This document shows, in pieces, positions 1 to 8,404 of a stretch of 64,000 nucleotides of DNA. The position numbers and the translations under genes are program-made. Every line of letters starts with the position of its first letter. The first letter of the stretch is position 1. This DNA is from Nocardioides daejeonensis (lineage in GTDB: Bacteria > Actinomycetota > Actinomycetes > Propionibacteriales > Nocardioidaceae): the NCBI RefSeq assembly GCF_003194585.1, contig NZ_QHKZ01000006.1, positions 241,377 through 305,376 on the forward strand, read 5' to 3'. The notes under the pieces are model-generated. The model did no database searches and had not been told where the DNA came from. It saw only the letters and a list, made by a program, of their open reading frames with translations.

Positions 1-213
1 GGCGGTCCTCGTCACGTCGCGGCCACCGAAACGTACCGAGCCCGAGGTGGGTCGCTGCAGGCCGGTGATCACGTTGAAGCAGGTGGTCTTGCCGGCACCG
101 TTGGGACCGATGAGTCCGGTGATCCGGCGCTCGTCGGCGGTGAAGCGGGCCTGGTTCACCGCGGTGACGCCGCCGAAGCGCACCACTACGTCGTTGACCT
201 CAAGGAGTGGCAT
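1..213 (-). CDS. ABC importer ATP-binding protein, LivG-like (3' part outside window)
   Basis: This is the N-terminal 71 residues of an ABC ATPase that runs off the left edge. It begins MPLLEVNDVVVRFGG and has a Walker A motif GPNGAGKTT at about residues 37-45, followed by the NVITGL segment typical of LivG. LivG-type subunits power import of branched-chain amino acids or other carboxylates. The ATG overlaps the last 14 bases of the upstream permease gene, so the two are translationally coupled. The Q-loop, signature and Walker B lie outside the window. Family assignment is firm; the substrate is unknown. Confidence 0.88.
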   Translation of the reverse strand, partial: MPLLEVNDVVVRFGGVTAVNQARFTADERRITGLIGPNGAGKTTCFNVITGLQRPTSGSVRFGGRDVTRTA

Positions 214-2200
214 GACTGGTCTCCTCCTCCGCAACCAGGTCGCCGGCGGCACGCGGCGCCGGCAGCGGCTCGCCGATGAGGTCGAGCCCCACCGGCTCGA
301 GCTCCTCGTCGTCGGCCAGGTTCGGCGCCCAGACCGGGATCCGCTCACGGATCCAGGGCTCGGCCTGACCGCGCACCCAGCGCCCGAGCCGGAAGAGCTG
401 GTTGGCCAGGCCGTTGGGGTCGCGCCCCAGCGCTACCGCTCCGAAGCCGAGCACGACGAAGAAGAGGCCGGCCAGCTCCGGGTTGTTGGCCTGCAGTTCG
501 GGCAGCAGCATGAGGCCGACGCCGCCGAGGCAGGCACCGGTGACGGAGGTGATGCCGAAGACGACCGCGAGCAGCAGCAGCGGCAGGCTGTTGAAGAACT
601 GGAAGTCGGCGGCGCCGATGGTGCCTCGGAGCCCGGCGAAGAGCGCCCCCGCGAGGCCGGCGAGCCCAGCAGAGAGGGCGAAGAGACCTACCCGGAACCA
701 GCGCTGGTCGAGGCCCAGCGTGCCGCAGGCCGACGGGCTGTCGCGCATCGCGACGAGCAGCCGTCCGACCACTCCGCGGCGGAGCGCCAGCACGGCGAGC
801 GACATGAGCACCAGGAAGACCACCATCACCAGCACATAGCCACTGGTGGATTCGATCTTCACGCCCAGGACCGAGAGCCGGTCGGCAGGCAACGTGCCGT
901 TGTAGCCGAAGGCCCACTCCTCCTGGAAGATCATCTTGTCCATGAGCACGCCGAAGGCGAGCGTCGCCAGCGCCAGGTAGAGGCCGGTCAGGCGCAGCAC
1001 CGGGAGCGCCACCAGCGCGCCGACTCCGGCAGCGATCAGCGTGGTGAGCACCAGGCCGTAGAGGTTGGGCTCGGCGAGCTTCGAGTAGGTCAGCGCCCCG
1101 ACACCGGCGAAGGTGAGCTGCGCGAGCGAGACATGCCCGCCGTAGCCGGTGAGCAGCACCAGCGACAGCATCACCATGGCGAAGGTGGCGGCGGTGCCGA
1201 CCAACAGCAGGTTCGCCTCCGACATGCCGGTGGTGACCACGATGACGACCAGCAGCAGCACAACACCGCTGATCGCCGCACGCAGCAGCGAGGGCACGGG
1301 CGCGGAGACGATCCCCTTGACCTGGCCGATCCGAAGCTGGGCCTGGGGGAGCAGCACCAGCAGCAGGAAGAGGAAGAGCGCCGGGATCACCGGGCGGATG
1401 CCGGCGATGAAGCCGTCGGTGGGCAGGTAGCCGACCGCGAGCGACTCCAGGATGCCCAACGCCATCGCGCCAGCGAAGGTCAGCGGCAGGCTCTTGAGCC
1501 GGCCGAGCATCGCGGCGGCGTAGGCGTTGATGACCAACAGCGTCAGCGCGTAGTAGTCGAGCCCCACCACGGGGGCCAGCAGGATCCCGCCCAGGGCAGC
1601 CAGTGAGATCCCGATCGCCCAGGCCAGCTGCGCGACCCGGTCGGGCCGTCCCCCGAAGAGCTGGAGCAGCTCCGGGTTGTCGACCGACGCGCGCATCGCC
1701 GTACCCACCCGGGTGCGGTTGAGCAGCAGGTAGAGCAGCGTCGCCACCAGCACCGAGCAGACGATGGTGATCAGCTGGTGTGCGGTGACATAGGTGGAGC
1801 CCACCTGGTATCCGGTCTCCGGACGGAACGGCATCAGGATGCGCGCCTCCGGCGGCCAGAGGTACTGCGCCACCCCGATCAGGCCGACCAGCAGCCCGAC
1901 GGTGACCACGAGGGAGACGCTCACCGGAGCATCCCCGAGGCCGCGGGTGACGAAGCGCTGGATGAACCAGCCGATCGCCGGCGCCACCACACCGAGCACC
2001 AACACCAGCGAAAGCCACGTCGGCAGCCCTTGGCGCACCGAGAAGTCCCAGAAGGCGAAGGCCAGCACCATGCCGAACGCGCCGTGGGCGATGTTGAAGA
2101 CCCGGGTGGTGGCATAGGTGAGCACGAGGCCGCTGGCCGCGATGGCGTACGCCGCCCCGGTGAAGACCCCGAGCACCACGAAGGCGAAGAACCCGCTCAC
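200..2200 (-). CDS. fused LivH-LivM branched-chain-type ABC permease
   Basis: This 666-residue membrane protein joins two permeases that are usually separate. Residues 1 to about 290 are LivH-like (early segment with VFNIAHGAFGM). Residues about 310-610 are LivM-like (LTGYGGHVSLAQLTFAGVGA). There are many hydrophobic helices throughout. It would form the whole transmembrane channel for the binding protein encoded 28 bases upstream and the ATPase that overlaps its 3' end. HAAT-family importers carry branched-chain amino acids, amides, urea or aromatic and steroid-like acids. The position at the end of an oxidative catabolic cluster suggests a catabolic substrate, but this is inference. Confidence 0.9.
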   Translation of the reverse strand: MSGFFAFVVLGVFTGAAYAIAASGLVLTYATTRVFNIAHGAFGMVLAFAFWDFSVRQGLPTWLSLVLVLGVVAPAIGWFIQRFVTRGLGDAPVSVSLVVTVGLLVGLIGVAQYLWPPEARILMPFRPETGYQVGSTYVTAHQLITIVCSVLVATLLYLLLNRTRVGTAMRASVDNPELLQLFGGRPDRVAQLAWAIGISLAALGGILLAPVVGLDYYALTLLVINAYAAAMLGRLKSLPLTFAGAMALGILESLAVGYLPTDGFIAGIRPVIPALFLFLLLVLLPQAQLRIGQVKGIVSAPVPSLLRAAISGVVLLLVVIVVTTGMSEANLLLVGTAATFAMVMLSLVLLTGYGGHVSLAQLTFAGVGALTYSKLAEPNLYGLVLTTLIAAGVGALVALPVLRLTGLYLALATLAFGVLMDKMIFQEEWAFGYNGTLPADRLSVLGVKIESTSGYVLVMVVFLVLMSLAVLALRRGVVGRLLVAMRDSPSACGTLGLDQRWFRVGLFALSAGLAGLAGALFAGLRGTIGAADFQFFNSLPLLLLAVVFGITSVTGACLGGVGLMLLPELQANNPELAGLFFVVLGFGAVALGRDPNGLANQLFRLGRWVRGQAEPWIRERIPVWAPNLADDEELEPVGLDLIGEPLPAPRAAGDLVAEEETSHATP

Positions 2201-2228
2201 CTGGTCGCTCCCGACATCTCGTCCATGG

Positions 2229-3725
2229 TCAGCCGCCGATGCCGGTGCTGACCATGGAGCCGCACATGTAGCTGCCCGGGCTGACCTGGCGCCAGGTGCT
2301 GCCCTTGAGCTGGATCACCTTGGTGCACTCTGCGCCCACGCTGGCGCCGATGTGCTGCTTGGCGTGCAGCCCGTTGCCGGTCCAGTCGTTGACGCTGTTG
2401 ATCGCCGAGATCAGCGTCTTGCGGTCGAGGCGGCCGCCGAGGGCGAGCGACTTCTCCACGAAGAGCCGGGCCGCCGACCACGCGTAGAGGCCGTACATGT
2501 TCGGCGCCGCGCCCGGCTTCACCTGCTGGAGCCAGGAGAGGTAGAGCTGCATCTCCTTGTTGTTGCGGTTCTCGAACAGGTCGTTGGACATGAAGACGAA
2601 GCTGCCGTCGCCGTCGCCGCCGGCCTGGTCGACGTACCGCTTGTCGTAGATCGTCGCGTCCTGGAGGTAGACGTCGGGCTTGAACTGCTGCTGCTTCATC
2701 GCCTGCTGGAGCTTGACCGTGTTCTGGTACGGCCCCTGGTACATCACGAACTTGATGCCCTTGCTCTTCATCTGCTGGACGTAGGGCGCGAAGTTGAACT
2801 CGGCGACGTCGATGCCCTGCTCGTAGTCGACCTTGAAGCCGATCTTCTTCCAGGCCGCCGCCATCGACTTCGCGTTGACGGGGGCCGCACCGGCGTTGAT
2901 GTAGAGGACCGCGGTGTGCTGGGTGGCGTCCTTGTACTTCGACATGAACCACTTGCCGTAGGAGTCCGGCACCTTCGAGGTGCCGACCGGCTGGGTGGCG
3001 AAGCAGGTGGAGCACTTCTGCCGCTCCGGGTTCACGCTGACCGACCGCAGGTCGGGCAGGCCGCAGCTCTGGGTGACGCCGGCACCCCCGGAGTCGAAGG
3101 CCGACATCGAGCCGACCGCGGCGAACGCCTGGTCACAAGCCTGCAGGTAGGCCTTCTGGTCGGCGCCCGCGTCGGCCCGCGAGTCGAGCGCCATCACCTC
3201 GAGCTTGCGCCCGCAGATGCTGCTCTGCGAGTTGAAGTAGGCGACGTACGCACGGGTACCCATCTGGGCCGACTCGAAGATGCCCGGCACCGGCCCCGAG
3301 AGGTCGGAGACGTTGGCGATGGTGATCTTGGAGTCGGTGATGCCGGTCTGGTTCTTGAAGCCGTTGCAGCTGGCCTTCGGACCGTCGCCGGTCGACGAGT
3401 TCTCACCCTTCTGCGGCGAGTCGGAGGCGTTCTGGGTGCCCGGCTTGTCGGAGCTCCCCGTGTCGCCGGTGTCTCCTGTGCTGCCGGTGTCGCCGGTGTC
3501 CCCCACGTCGCCGACGTCACCGGTATCGCCGGTATCGCCGGTGTCCCCCACGTCGCCGACGTCACCGGTATCGCCGGCCTCGTTGGTCGTGCCGTTGACC
3601 TTGGCGACCGTGTCTGGGTCCAGCTGGGATCCGCAGGCCGCCAGCGTGACGGCCAACGATCCGGCCAGCAGCGCGGCGGCGAGCCTGGTGCGCCGGCCGG
3701 GACGTCGCAGAGGGAGGAACGACAT
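2229..3725 (-). CDS. LivK-like substrate-binding lipoprotein with Gly-Asp triplet linker
   Basis: This 498-residue periplasmic-binding-type protein (peripla_BP_6 class) has a basic N-terminus, a hydrophobic segment and a lipobox TLAAC with Cys31, so it should be a surface lipoprotein. Residues 51-92 are 14 consecutive triplets of the type GDT, GDV or GST, a repetitive hydrophilic linker before the ligand-binding domain (about 110-498). It stands directly upstream of the fused permease and ATPase and completes the importer. The linker is encoded by slippage-prone DNA repeats and probably varies in length between strains. Substrate unknown. Confidence 0.9.
   Translation of the reverse strand: MSFLPLRRPGRRTRLAAALLAGSLAVTLAACGSQLDPDTVAKVNGTTNEAGDTGDVGDVGDTGDTGDTGDVGDVGDTGDTGSTGDTGDTGSSDKPGTQNASDSPQKGENSSTGDGPKASCNGFKNQTGITDSKITIANVSDLSGPVPGIFESAQMGTRAYVAYFNSQSSICGRKLEVMALDSRADAGADQKAYLQACDQAFAAVGSMSAFDSGGAGVTQSCGLPDLRSVSVNPERQKCSTCFATQPVGTSKVPDSYGKWFMSKYKDATQHTAVLYINAGAAPVNAKSMAAAWKKIGFKVDYEQGIDVAEFNFAPYVQQMKSKGIKFVMYQGPYQNTVKLQQAMKQQQFKPDVYLQDATIYDKRYVDQAGGDGDGSFVFMSNDLFENRNNKEMQLYLSWLQQVKPGAAPNMYGLYAWSAARLFVEKSLALGGRLDRKTLISAINSVNDWTGNGLHAKQHIGASVGAECTKVIQLKGSTWRQVSPGSYMCGSMVSTGIGG
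3450..3575 (-). repeat. in-frame repeat coding Gly-Asp-Thr/Val triplets
   Basis: These 126 bases encode fourteen G-D/S-T/V/S triplets of the binding lipoprotein. A longer block (GDT, GDV, GDV, GDT and neighbours) is present twice almost identically, at about 3500-3530 and 3548-3580, suggesting recent duplication by slippage. Confidence 0.9.
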
Positions 3726-3844
3726 AGGGGCAGGTCCTCGCAGATCAGGGGGTCAGGGCACCAGTTTCAACGAGGGCTCTATCAACAAGTTACTGGTGAA
3801 TGTGACCGCGACCACGCGGCCGGCCGGACATGCGGCCCCGAGCC
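3726..3844. other. intergenic, probable promoter region of the importer genes
   Basis: This 119-base gap lies between the CMD gene stop and the binding-protein start. It contains a less GC-rich stretch (about 3778-3805) that could hold a promoter for the importer, and a GGCCGG-rich imperfect hairpin (about 3816-3840) that could end the upstream transcript. No element is clear enough to name. Confidence 0.35.
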
Positions 3845-4219
3845 TCACCGGGACTTGGCGATCGTCTCCTCGACCAGCGAGTTCAGCCGCGCGCCGACCG
3901 GCCATCCGGCGTAGTGGCAGAGGAAGATGACGATCTCCCGCAGGGCATCTGCATCGAGTTCGCCAGCTGCGACGGCCGCCGGGATCTGGATGGTCAGGAC
4001 GTCGTGCGCGCCTTGTCCGGCCAGGAGTCCGATCAGAAGCAACCGGCGGTCCCGGTCACTCAGCCCGGGCCGGTTCCAGATGTCGGCGAAGAGGTGGTCG
4101 GCTGTGTAGCCGAAGAAGTCACCGTCGCCGTCGGACATCGTGAAGCCGTAGACCTGCTCCATCTTCTCCAGCCCACGACGCCGGGTCTCCGGCAGCCGCG
4201 CGAAACGCTCGTCACTCAT
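3845..4219 (-). CDS. carboxymuconolactone decarboxylase (CMD) family protein
   Basis: This 124-residue protein resembles PcaC/AhpD-type CMD proteins. The C-terminal half carries LLLIGLLAGQGAHD and the CHYAGWP stretch typical of the fold. There is one Cys and no CxxC, so it is not an AhpD-type peroxidase. I chose the ATG at 4219 because AAGGAG sits about 7 bases before it; an in-frame GTG at 4234 has no such site. It closes the catabolic gene run and matches the position of the CMD protein Rv0771 in the mycobacterial cluster (from memory). The reaction is unknown. Confidence 0.85.
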   Translation of the reverse strand: MSDERFARLPETRRRGLEKMEQVYGFTMSDGDGDFFGYTADHLFADIWNRPGLSDRDRRLLLIGLLAGQGAHDVLTIQIPAAVAAGELDADALREIVIFLCHYAGWPVGARLNSLVEETIAKSR

Positions 4220-4258
4220 CCGCTGCTCCTTCACTCATGGTCGAACTCGACGAACTCC

Positions 4259-4303
4259 CGGTGGTCGAGCCCTTCGACAGGCTCAGGAACCACCTGTCGA
4301 GAC
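4259..4303. repeat. REP-like GGTGGTCGAG...GACAGGCTC element
   Basis: This short intergenic element between two co-directional genes has the outer inverted arms GGTGGT and ACCACC and the inner words TCGAGCC, TTCGACAGGCTC and TGTCGAGACC. The same words recur at 7405-7430. It resembles short palindromic repeats that I recall being common in this group of actinobacteria. Possible roles are transcript processing or termination. Confidence 0.6.
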
Positions 4304-4304
4304 C

Positions 4305-5165
4305 TCACACCTCATTCCGGCAGCCCAGCCCGGGGCCGAGTCGCTCCAGCGCGAGCCGCGCCATCGGCGTCTCGACACCCAGCCCGTCGGCCAGCTCCAG
4401 CGCGAACCCGAGGTCCTTCTCCCCCAGTGCGCGGACATGGCCGAAGATGCCGGCCCAGAAATCGTCGGCCGGGAGGGGCGCCGCGGTGGCGCGGTGCATG
4501 ATCGCGCCGGGGCCGCCGGTGATGGCGTCGGTGTGGCGCACCACGTCGCCGAGCGCGACCAGGTCGAGCCCGGCCGCCTCGGCCAACCGCTGGGCCTCGG
4601 TGGCCGCGGTGAAGGCGGCGAAGTGCATCAGGTTGCGACACAGCTTGAACGCGGTGCCGGCGCCGACCGGCCCTGCGTGCACCACCTTGGAGCCCATCGC
4701 GGCTAGCACCGGCTCCGCCCGCGCGTACGCCGTCGCGTCGCCACCCACCATGATCGCCAGGGTGCCATCGGCCGCCCCCATCGCGCCGCCGGAGACCGGG
4801 GCGTCGAGGACCGCCATGCCTGCTGCCGACGCCCGGGCGTCCAGTTCGGCGGGTGTGGTCGGCGCGACCGTCGAGTGCACGAGGACGACGCGCACCATGC
4901 CGTCGGCCGCAAGCACCTCATCGAGCACCGAGCGCACCTGGTCGTCGTCGCGCACCATCACCGACAGCACCTCGACCGAGGCCGCCAGCTCCGCCACCGA
5001 GGCTGCTGCACGGGCGCCCGCGGCAGTCAGCTCCGCCATCGGCTCCGGGGCCACGTCGAAGACCGACAGCGCGATGCCTTCTGCCGCTGCCAGCCGCAAC
5101 GCCATCGGCTTGCCGATGTTGCCGAGGCCGACGAACCCGACCGGCGTGGCGTCGTACTCGCTCAC
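4305..5165 (-). CDS. NAD(P)-dependent beta-hydroxyacid dehydrogenase (3-hydroxyisobutyrate dehydrogenase-like)
   Basis: This 286-residue protein has an N-terminal Rossmann motif GFVGLGNIG (residues about 10-18), the substrate-loop motif DAPVSGGAMG near residue 120, and the catalytic-lysine context GTAFKLCRN near residue 170. It would oxidise a 3-hydroxy acid to a semialdehyde using NAD(P). The start is GTG at 5165, whose first bases overlap the stop of the upstream SDR. It corresponds in position to Rv0770 of the related mycobacterial cluster. The true substrate is unknown. Confidence 0.88.
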   Translation of the reverse strand: MSEYDATPVGFVGLGNIGKPMALRLAAAEGIALSVFDVAPEPMAELTAAGARAAASVAELAASVEVLSVMVRDDDQVRSVLDEVLAADGMVRVVLVHSTVAPTTPAELDARASAAGMAVLDAPVSGGAMGAADGTLAIMVGGDATAYARAEPVLAAMGSKVVHAGPVGAGTAFKLCRNLMHFAAFTAATEAQRLAEAAGLDLVALGDVVRHTDAITGGPGAIMHRATAAPLPADDFWAGIFGHVRALGEKDLGFALELADGLGVETPMARLALERLGPGLGCRNEV

Positions 5166-5911
5166 GAGCGGAAGACCTGACCGCCGTCGACGGCGAGGAT
5201 CTGACCGGTCACCCAGCTCGCGTCGTCCGAGAGCAGGTAGAGGCAAGCGCCGACCATGTCCTCGGGCTGACCCATCCGCTTGATGGCCAGGCTGTTGCGC
5301 ACGATCTCCTGGGCGGCGTCGCCGGCCTGCACCCGCGTGGCAGGCGTGTCGGTAGGGCCAGGAGCGATGGCGTTGACACGGATGCCCATGCCGCCGAGCT
5401 CGTGCGCAAGCTGCTGGGTAAGGCCGTTGATGCCCACCTTCGCCAGGCCGTAGAAGCCCGAGTAGAGCCACGCCGCGGTCGACGACTGGTTGACGATCGC
5501 GCCGCCACCGCGCGCCTGCATGTGCGGGTAGCAGGCGCGCGTGACGACCAGTGCGCCGTCCATGTTCACGCTCATGAACCGTCGGTAGTAGTCCCAGTCG
5601 ACGGTCACCAGCAGGTCGAAGGCCATCTCTCCGTAGATCGCGGCGTTGTTGACCAGCAGGTCGATCCCGCCGTACTTCTCCACGGCCGCCTCCGCCAGCG
5701 CCGCAGCGGAGGCCGGGTCCGCCACGTCGGTGCGCCAGAAGCTGGCGCACCCGCCGTCGGCCTCGATCTCCTTGGCGACGGCCGCGCCGGACTCCTCGTT
5801 GAGGTCCGCGACCACGACCGCCGCCCCCTCCGCTGCCAATGCACGCGCGTATGCCTCGCCGATGCCCTGAGCCGCGCCGGTCACGATCGCGACCTTCTCG
5901 TTGAACCTCAT
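5162..5911 (-). CDS. short-chain dehydrogenase/reductase
   Basis: This is a 249-residue classical SDR. The cofactor motif TGAAQGIG is at residues 11-18, NNAA near 89-92, catalytic Ser at 143 or 144, and Y154-xxx-K158. The ATG at 5911 is preferred over a GTG at 5920, because GAGGAG lies 11 bases before the ATG but only 2 before the GTG. It is coupled to the downstream dehydrogenase by a GTGA overlap and follows the aldehyde dehydrogenase closely. It probably oxidises an alcohol intermediate; the Rv0769-like position supports this, but the substrate is unknown. Confidence 0.9.
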   Translation of the reverse strand: MRFNEKVAIVTGAAQGIGEAYARALAAEGAAVVVADLNEESGAAVAKEIEADGGCASFWRTDVADPASAAALAEAAVEKYGGIDLLVNNAAIYGEMAFDLLVTVDWDYYRRFMSVNMDGALVVTRACYPHMQARGGGAIVNQSSTAAWLYSGFYGLAKVGINGLTQQLAHELGGMGIRVNAIAPGPTDTPATRVQAGDAAQEIVRNSLAIKRMGQPEDMVGACLYLLSDDASWVTGQILAVDGGQVFRS

Positions 5912-5926
5912 CTGACTCACTTCTCC

Positions 5927-7402
5927 TCACGCCGGTTCGGCGACGACCTTGGTCTCCAGGTACTCCTCGAATCCGGCGACGCCCATCTCGCGGCCGATGC
6001 CGGAGTGCTTGTAGCCGCCGAAGGGCGCGTCGGGACTGAACCAGACCCCGCCGTTCACCGCCATCGTCCCGGTCCGGATCCGCGCCGCCACCGTCTTCGC
6101 CCGGTCAAGCGAGCCGGAGTCGACCGAGCCGGAGAGCCCGTAGTCCGATTCGTTGGCGATCCGCACGGCGTCGTCGTCGCCGTCGTGGGGAATGACCACG
6201 AGCACCGGGCCGAAGATCTCCTCCTGTGCGAGCCGCGACCCGTTGTCGAGCCCGGCGACCACGGTCGGAGCGATCCAGTAGCCGCCTGCCAGCTCGCCGT
6301 CCATGGTGGCGACCGTGCCACCGGTCGCGAAGCTGCCCCCATCCGCCTCGACCAGGTCGAGGTACGCAGCCACCCGGTCCCGCTGCACCGCAGAGATGAC
6401 GGGCCCGCAGATGGCACCCGGATCACTCGGGTCCTTGGCACCGATCGACTCCATCACCGCGGCCGCCGCCTCCACAGCGACGTCGTACTGCGCACGTGGC
6501 ACCACCAGGCGGGTGGTGAGTGCGCAGCCCTGGCCGGCGTGGATGCAGGCGGCGAAGGCGGTCGCGCCGGCCGAGGCGGCGACGTCGGCGTCGTCGAGCA
6601 CGACGGCTGCGGACTTGCCACCCAGCTCGAGGAAGACCTTCTTCAAGGTAGGGGCTGCGGCCGCCATGATCGCCTTGCCGGTCGAGGTCGAACCGGTGAA
6701 GGAGACCATGTCGATCCGAGAGTCGGTGGCCAGTACCGAGGCGACCTCGTTGGAGCGCGGAGTGACCACGTTGAGCACGCCGGGCGGGAGGTCGGTGTGC
6801 TCGGCAGCGATCCGACCGAGCTCACAGGCCAGCCACGGCGTGTCCGGCGCGGGCTTGAGCACGACCGTGCAGCCGGCCGCGAGCGCCGGGCCGATCTTGG
6901 CCAGGTTGATCTGGGTAGGCACGTTCCACGGGGTGATCGCGGCGACCACGCCGACCGGCTCGCGGTGCACGGTGCGGCGCGAGGCGATGCCCATCGGCGA
7001 GGCGACGCCGAGGTCGGTGCTGAACGCGTACTCCTCCAGGAGGTCCGTCACCCAGCGCAGGCCGTCGACCGGCACGTCGAACCCGGCGGCGCCCATCATG
7101 AAGGTCGGCATCCCGACTTCGACGGTGGTGAGCGCCTTGAAAGCATCGGCGTTCTCGAGGAGTGCGGCATGCAGCTGGCGCAGGCACCGGACCCGCAGCT
7201 CTCGATCGGTCGCCCAACCGCTCTCGTCGAACGCAACCCGAGCCGCGGCGATGGCTGCCTCGACGTCGTCGGCCGTGGCATCCGGCGCCGCACCGATCGG
7301 CTGGCCGGTTGCAGGATTCAGGATCGGGTACGTCGCACCGTCCGACGCCGCGGTCAGCTTGCCGTCGACGAGCAACCGGGCAGGGGGCGGCAGGGTGGTC
7401 AT
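5927..7402 (-). CDS. aldehyde dehydrogenase family protein (AldA-like)
   Basis: This 491-residue NAD(P)-dependent aldehyde dehydrogenase has all key residues: PWN (Asn160), the general-base context FLELGG (Glu259), the nucleophile in GQGC (Cys293), and EEIFGPV toward the C-terminus. It converts an aldehyde to the acid. Its first codons overlap the 3' end of the NTF2-like gene by four bases. It matches aldA (Rv0768) in the comparable mycobacterial cluster, where the orientation is reversed relative to the P450 genes. Substrate unknown. Confidence 0.93.
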   Translation of the reverse strand: MTTLPPPARLLVDGKLTAASDGATYPILNPATGQPIGAAPDATADDVEAAIAAARVAFDESGWATDRELRVRCLRQLHAALLENADAFKALTTVEVGMPTFMMGAAGFDVPVDGLRWVTDLLEEYAFSTDLGVASPMGIASRRTVHREPVGVVAAITPWNVPTQINLAKIGPALAAGCTVVLKPAPDTPWLACELGRIAAEHTDLPPGVLNVVTPRSNEVASVLATDSRIDMVSFTGSTSTGKAIMAAAAPTLKKVFLELGGKSAAVVLDDADVAASAGATAFAACIHAGQGCALTTRLVVPRAQYDVAVEAAAAVMESIGAKDPSDPGAICGPVISAVQRDRVAAYLDLVEADGGSFATGGTVATMDGELAGGYWIAPTVVAGLDNGSRLAQEEIFGPVLVVIPHDGDDDAVRIANESDYGLSGSVDSGSLDRAKTVAARIRTGTMAVNGGVWFSPDAPFGGYKHSGIGREMGVAGFEEYLETKVVAEPA

Positions 7403-8037
7403 GAGGTGGTCTCGACAGGCTCGACCGACGTCTGGGTGACGAAGTCACCGCGCTCGACGGGCGGCGGCCAGACCGTGGACGGCAGGTCCTTGAGCCTGTA
7501 GTGCCCCGGCTGGGACGGACCGTGCACCGCCATCCGGTCGAGCAGGCCCTGGGGCGCCTTGCCGGAGGAGGCGAGGGCGAGGAACGTGTGCGCCGTCGAG
7601 CCCAGGTCGAACCAGTCGCGCTGCCAGGTGAACTTCACCTGGCCGGCGTCCGGCCCCGACGTCATCCGGTCGACGCCGAACCAGGATCCGCCGATGCCGA
7701 GGATCTCGAACTCCTCCCCCGTCGCGTCGTCGAGAATGCCGGACCGCTGCTTCCAGAAGCCGCAGACCATCCCCTTGGCCTCGTCGACCATGGTGGCCTG
7801 GTAGTCGTAGTGCCACCCCTCCAGCCCGGCCATCTCCTGACCGATGGCGAGCTCACGGATCTCCTCCCGCCCGATGGCCATGAAGTGCTCGTCGGGGGTG
7901 TACATCCAGCCGTAGGTCGCGTCCTCCGCGTAGTGGTCGGCCATGATCTTCCAGTCCCCGCGACGCTCGGCCTCCCGGTTGATCTCGAGCCAGGAGTTCC
8001 AGAACTCCTCTATCTCGGCCCTGCTGAGGTTGCTCAT
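7399..8037 (-). CDS. NTF2-like (SnoaL-type) protein with repeat-derived C-terminus
   Basis: This 212-residue protein has an NTF2-like cone fold signature (EFWNSWLEINREAERRGDW, then ADHYAEDATYGWMY). Such proteins act as small hydratases, isomerases or cyclases, or as binding proteins. The start at 8037 has AGGAG upstream. Its last residues, SVEPVETTS, are encoded by a copy of the dispersed GGTGGTCTCGACAGGCTCGAC element, so the tail is probably a repeat insertion and not part of the domain. It lies between ferredoxin and aldehyde dehydrogenase; I recall no gene in this slot in the mycobacterial cluster. Confidence 0.78.
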   Translation of the reverse strand: MSNLSRAEIEEFWNSWLEINREAERRGDWKIMADHYAEDATYGWMYTPDEHFMAIGREEIRELAIGQEMAGLEGWHYDYQATMVDEAKGMVCGFWKQRSGILDDATGEEFEILGIGGSWFGVDRMTSGPDAGQVKFTWQRDWFDLGSTAHTFLALASSGKAPQGLLDRMAVHGPSQPGHYRLKDLPSTVWPPPVERGDFVTQTSVEPVETTS

Positions 8038-8047
8038 GCCTGCTCCT

Positions 8048-8157
8048 GTCGATGTGCCACGTTTGTCATGTTGAAGTGCCAGTTCCGTCGTGTTGAGAAG
8101 CCAGTTCCGTTGTGTTGAGAAGCCAGTTGCAGCTGGTTGAGACGCCGGTTCTTCGCC
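8048..8157. repeat. 22-bp phased intergenic array, five units
   Basis: Five units start at 8048, 8070, 8092, 8114 and 8136, exactly 22 bp apart. Heads are GTCGA or GTTGA, followed in most units by GCCAGTT or a variant; tails diverge. All units face the same way, so no long hairpin forms. The array fills almost all the gap between the ferredoxin stop (8167) and the NTF2-like start (8037). It is the same family as the arrays at 26138 and 31185. Confidence 0.9.
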
Positions 8158-8166
8158 CCACCAAGC

Positions 8167-8361
8167 TCAGTCGTGCAGCGTGAGTGCCATCGCCGGGCAG
8201 TACTTCACCGCGGTCGCGACGGCGTCCCGCAGCGACTCGTCCGGCTCCTCCTCCAGCAGGACGACGACATCCGTCGCTGCGTCGAACCCGAAGACGGACG
8301 GCGCCTCGCCCTGGCACATCTGGTGCCCCTGGCAGAGACCGGTGTCTGCCTCGACCCTCAT
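8167..8361 (-). CDS. ferredoxin with His in the cluster motif, P450 partner
   Basis: This 64-residue small ferredoxin has the motif C10-xx-H13-xx-C16 and C55-P. The second ligand position of a normal [3Fe-4S]/[4Fe-4S] motif is His here. Variant ferredoxins of this type are known beside actinobacterial P450 genes. It should deliver electrons to the CYP51 encoded 43 bases upstream, and perhaps also to the CYP123-like enzyme. It corresponds to Rv0763c. No ferredoxin reductase is encoded in the window. Confidence 0.93.
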   Translation of the reverse strand: MRVEADTGLCQGHQMCQGEAPSVFGFDAATDVVVLLEEEPDESLRDAVATAVKYCPAMALTLHD

Positions 8362-8404
8362 CGCGCGCTTCCTCCCGCCGTACGACGCGCACCCTGGCAG
8401 GACA

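Noticed and set aside
47..1606. 519-codon open frame on the plus strand opposite the fused permease
   Set aside because: Its translation is low-complexity Arg/His/Glu/Gln sequence without domains, and it is antisense to a clearly conserved permease; high GC content creates such frames.
4853..7501. 882-codon plus-strand frame opposite the SDR and aldehyde dehydrogenase genes
   Set aside because: It is antisense to three recognisable enzymes, has an Arg/His/Asp-rich composition and no family motif.
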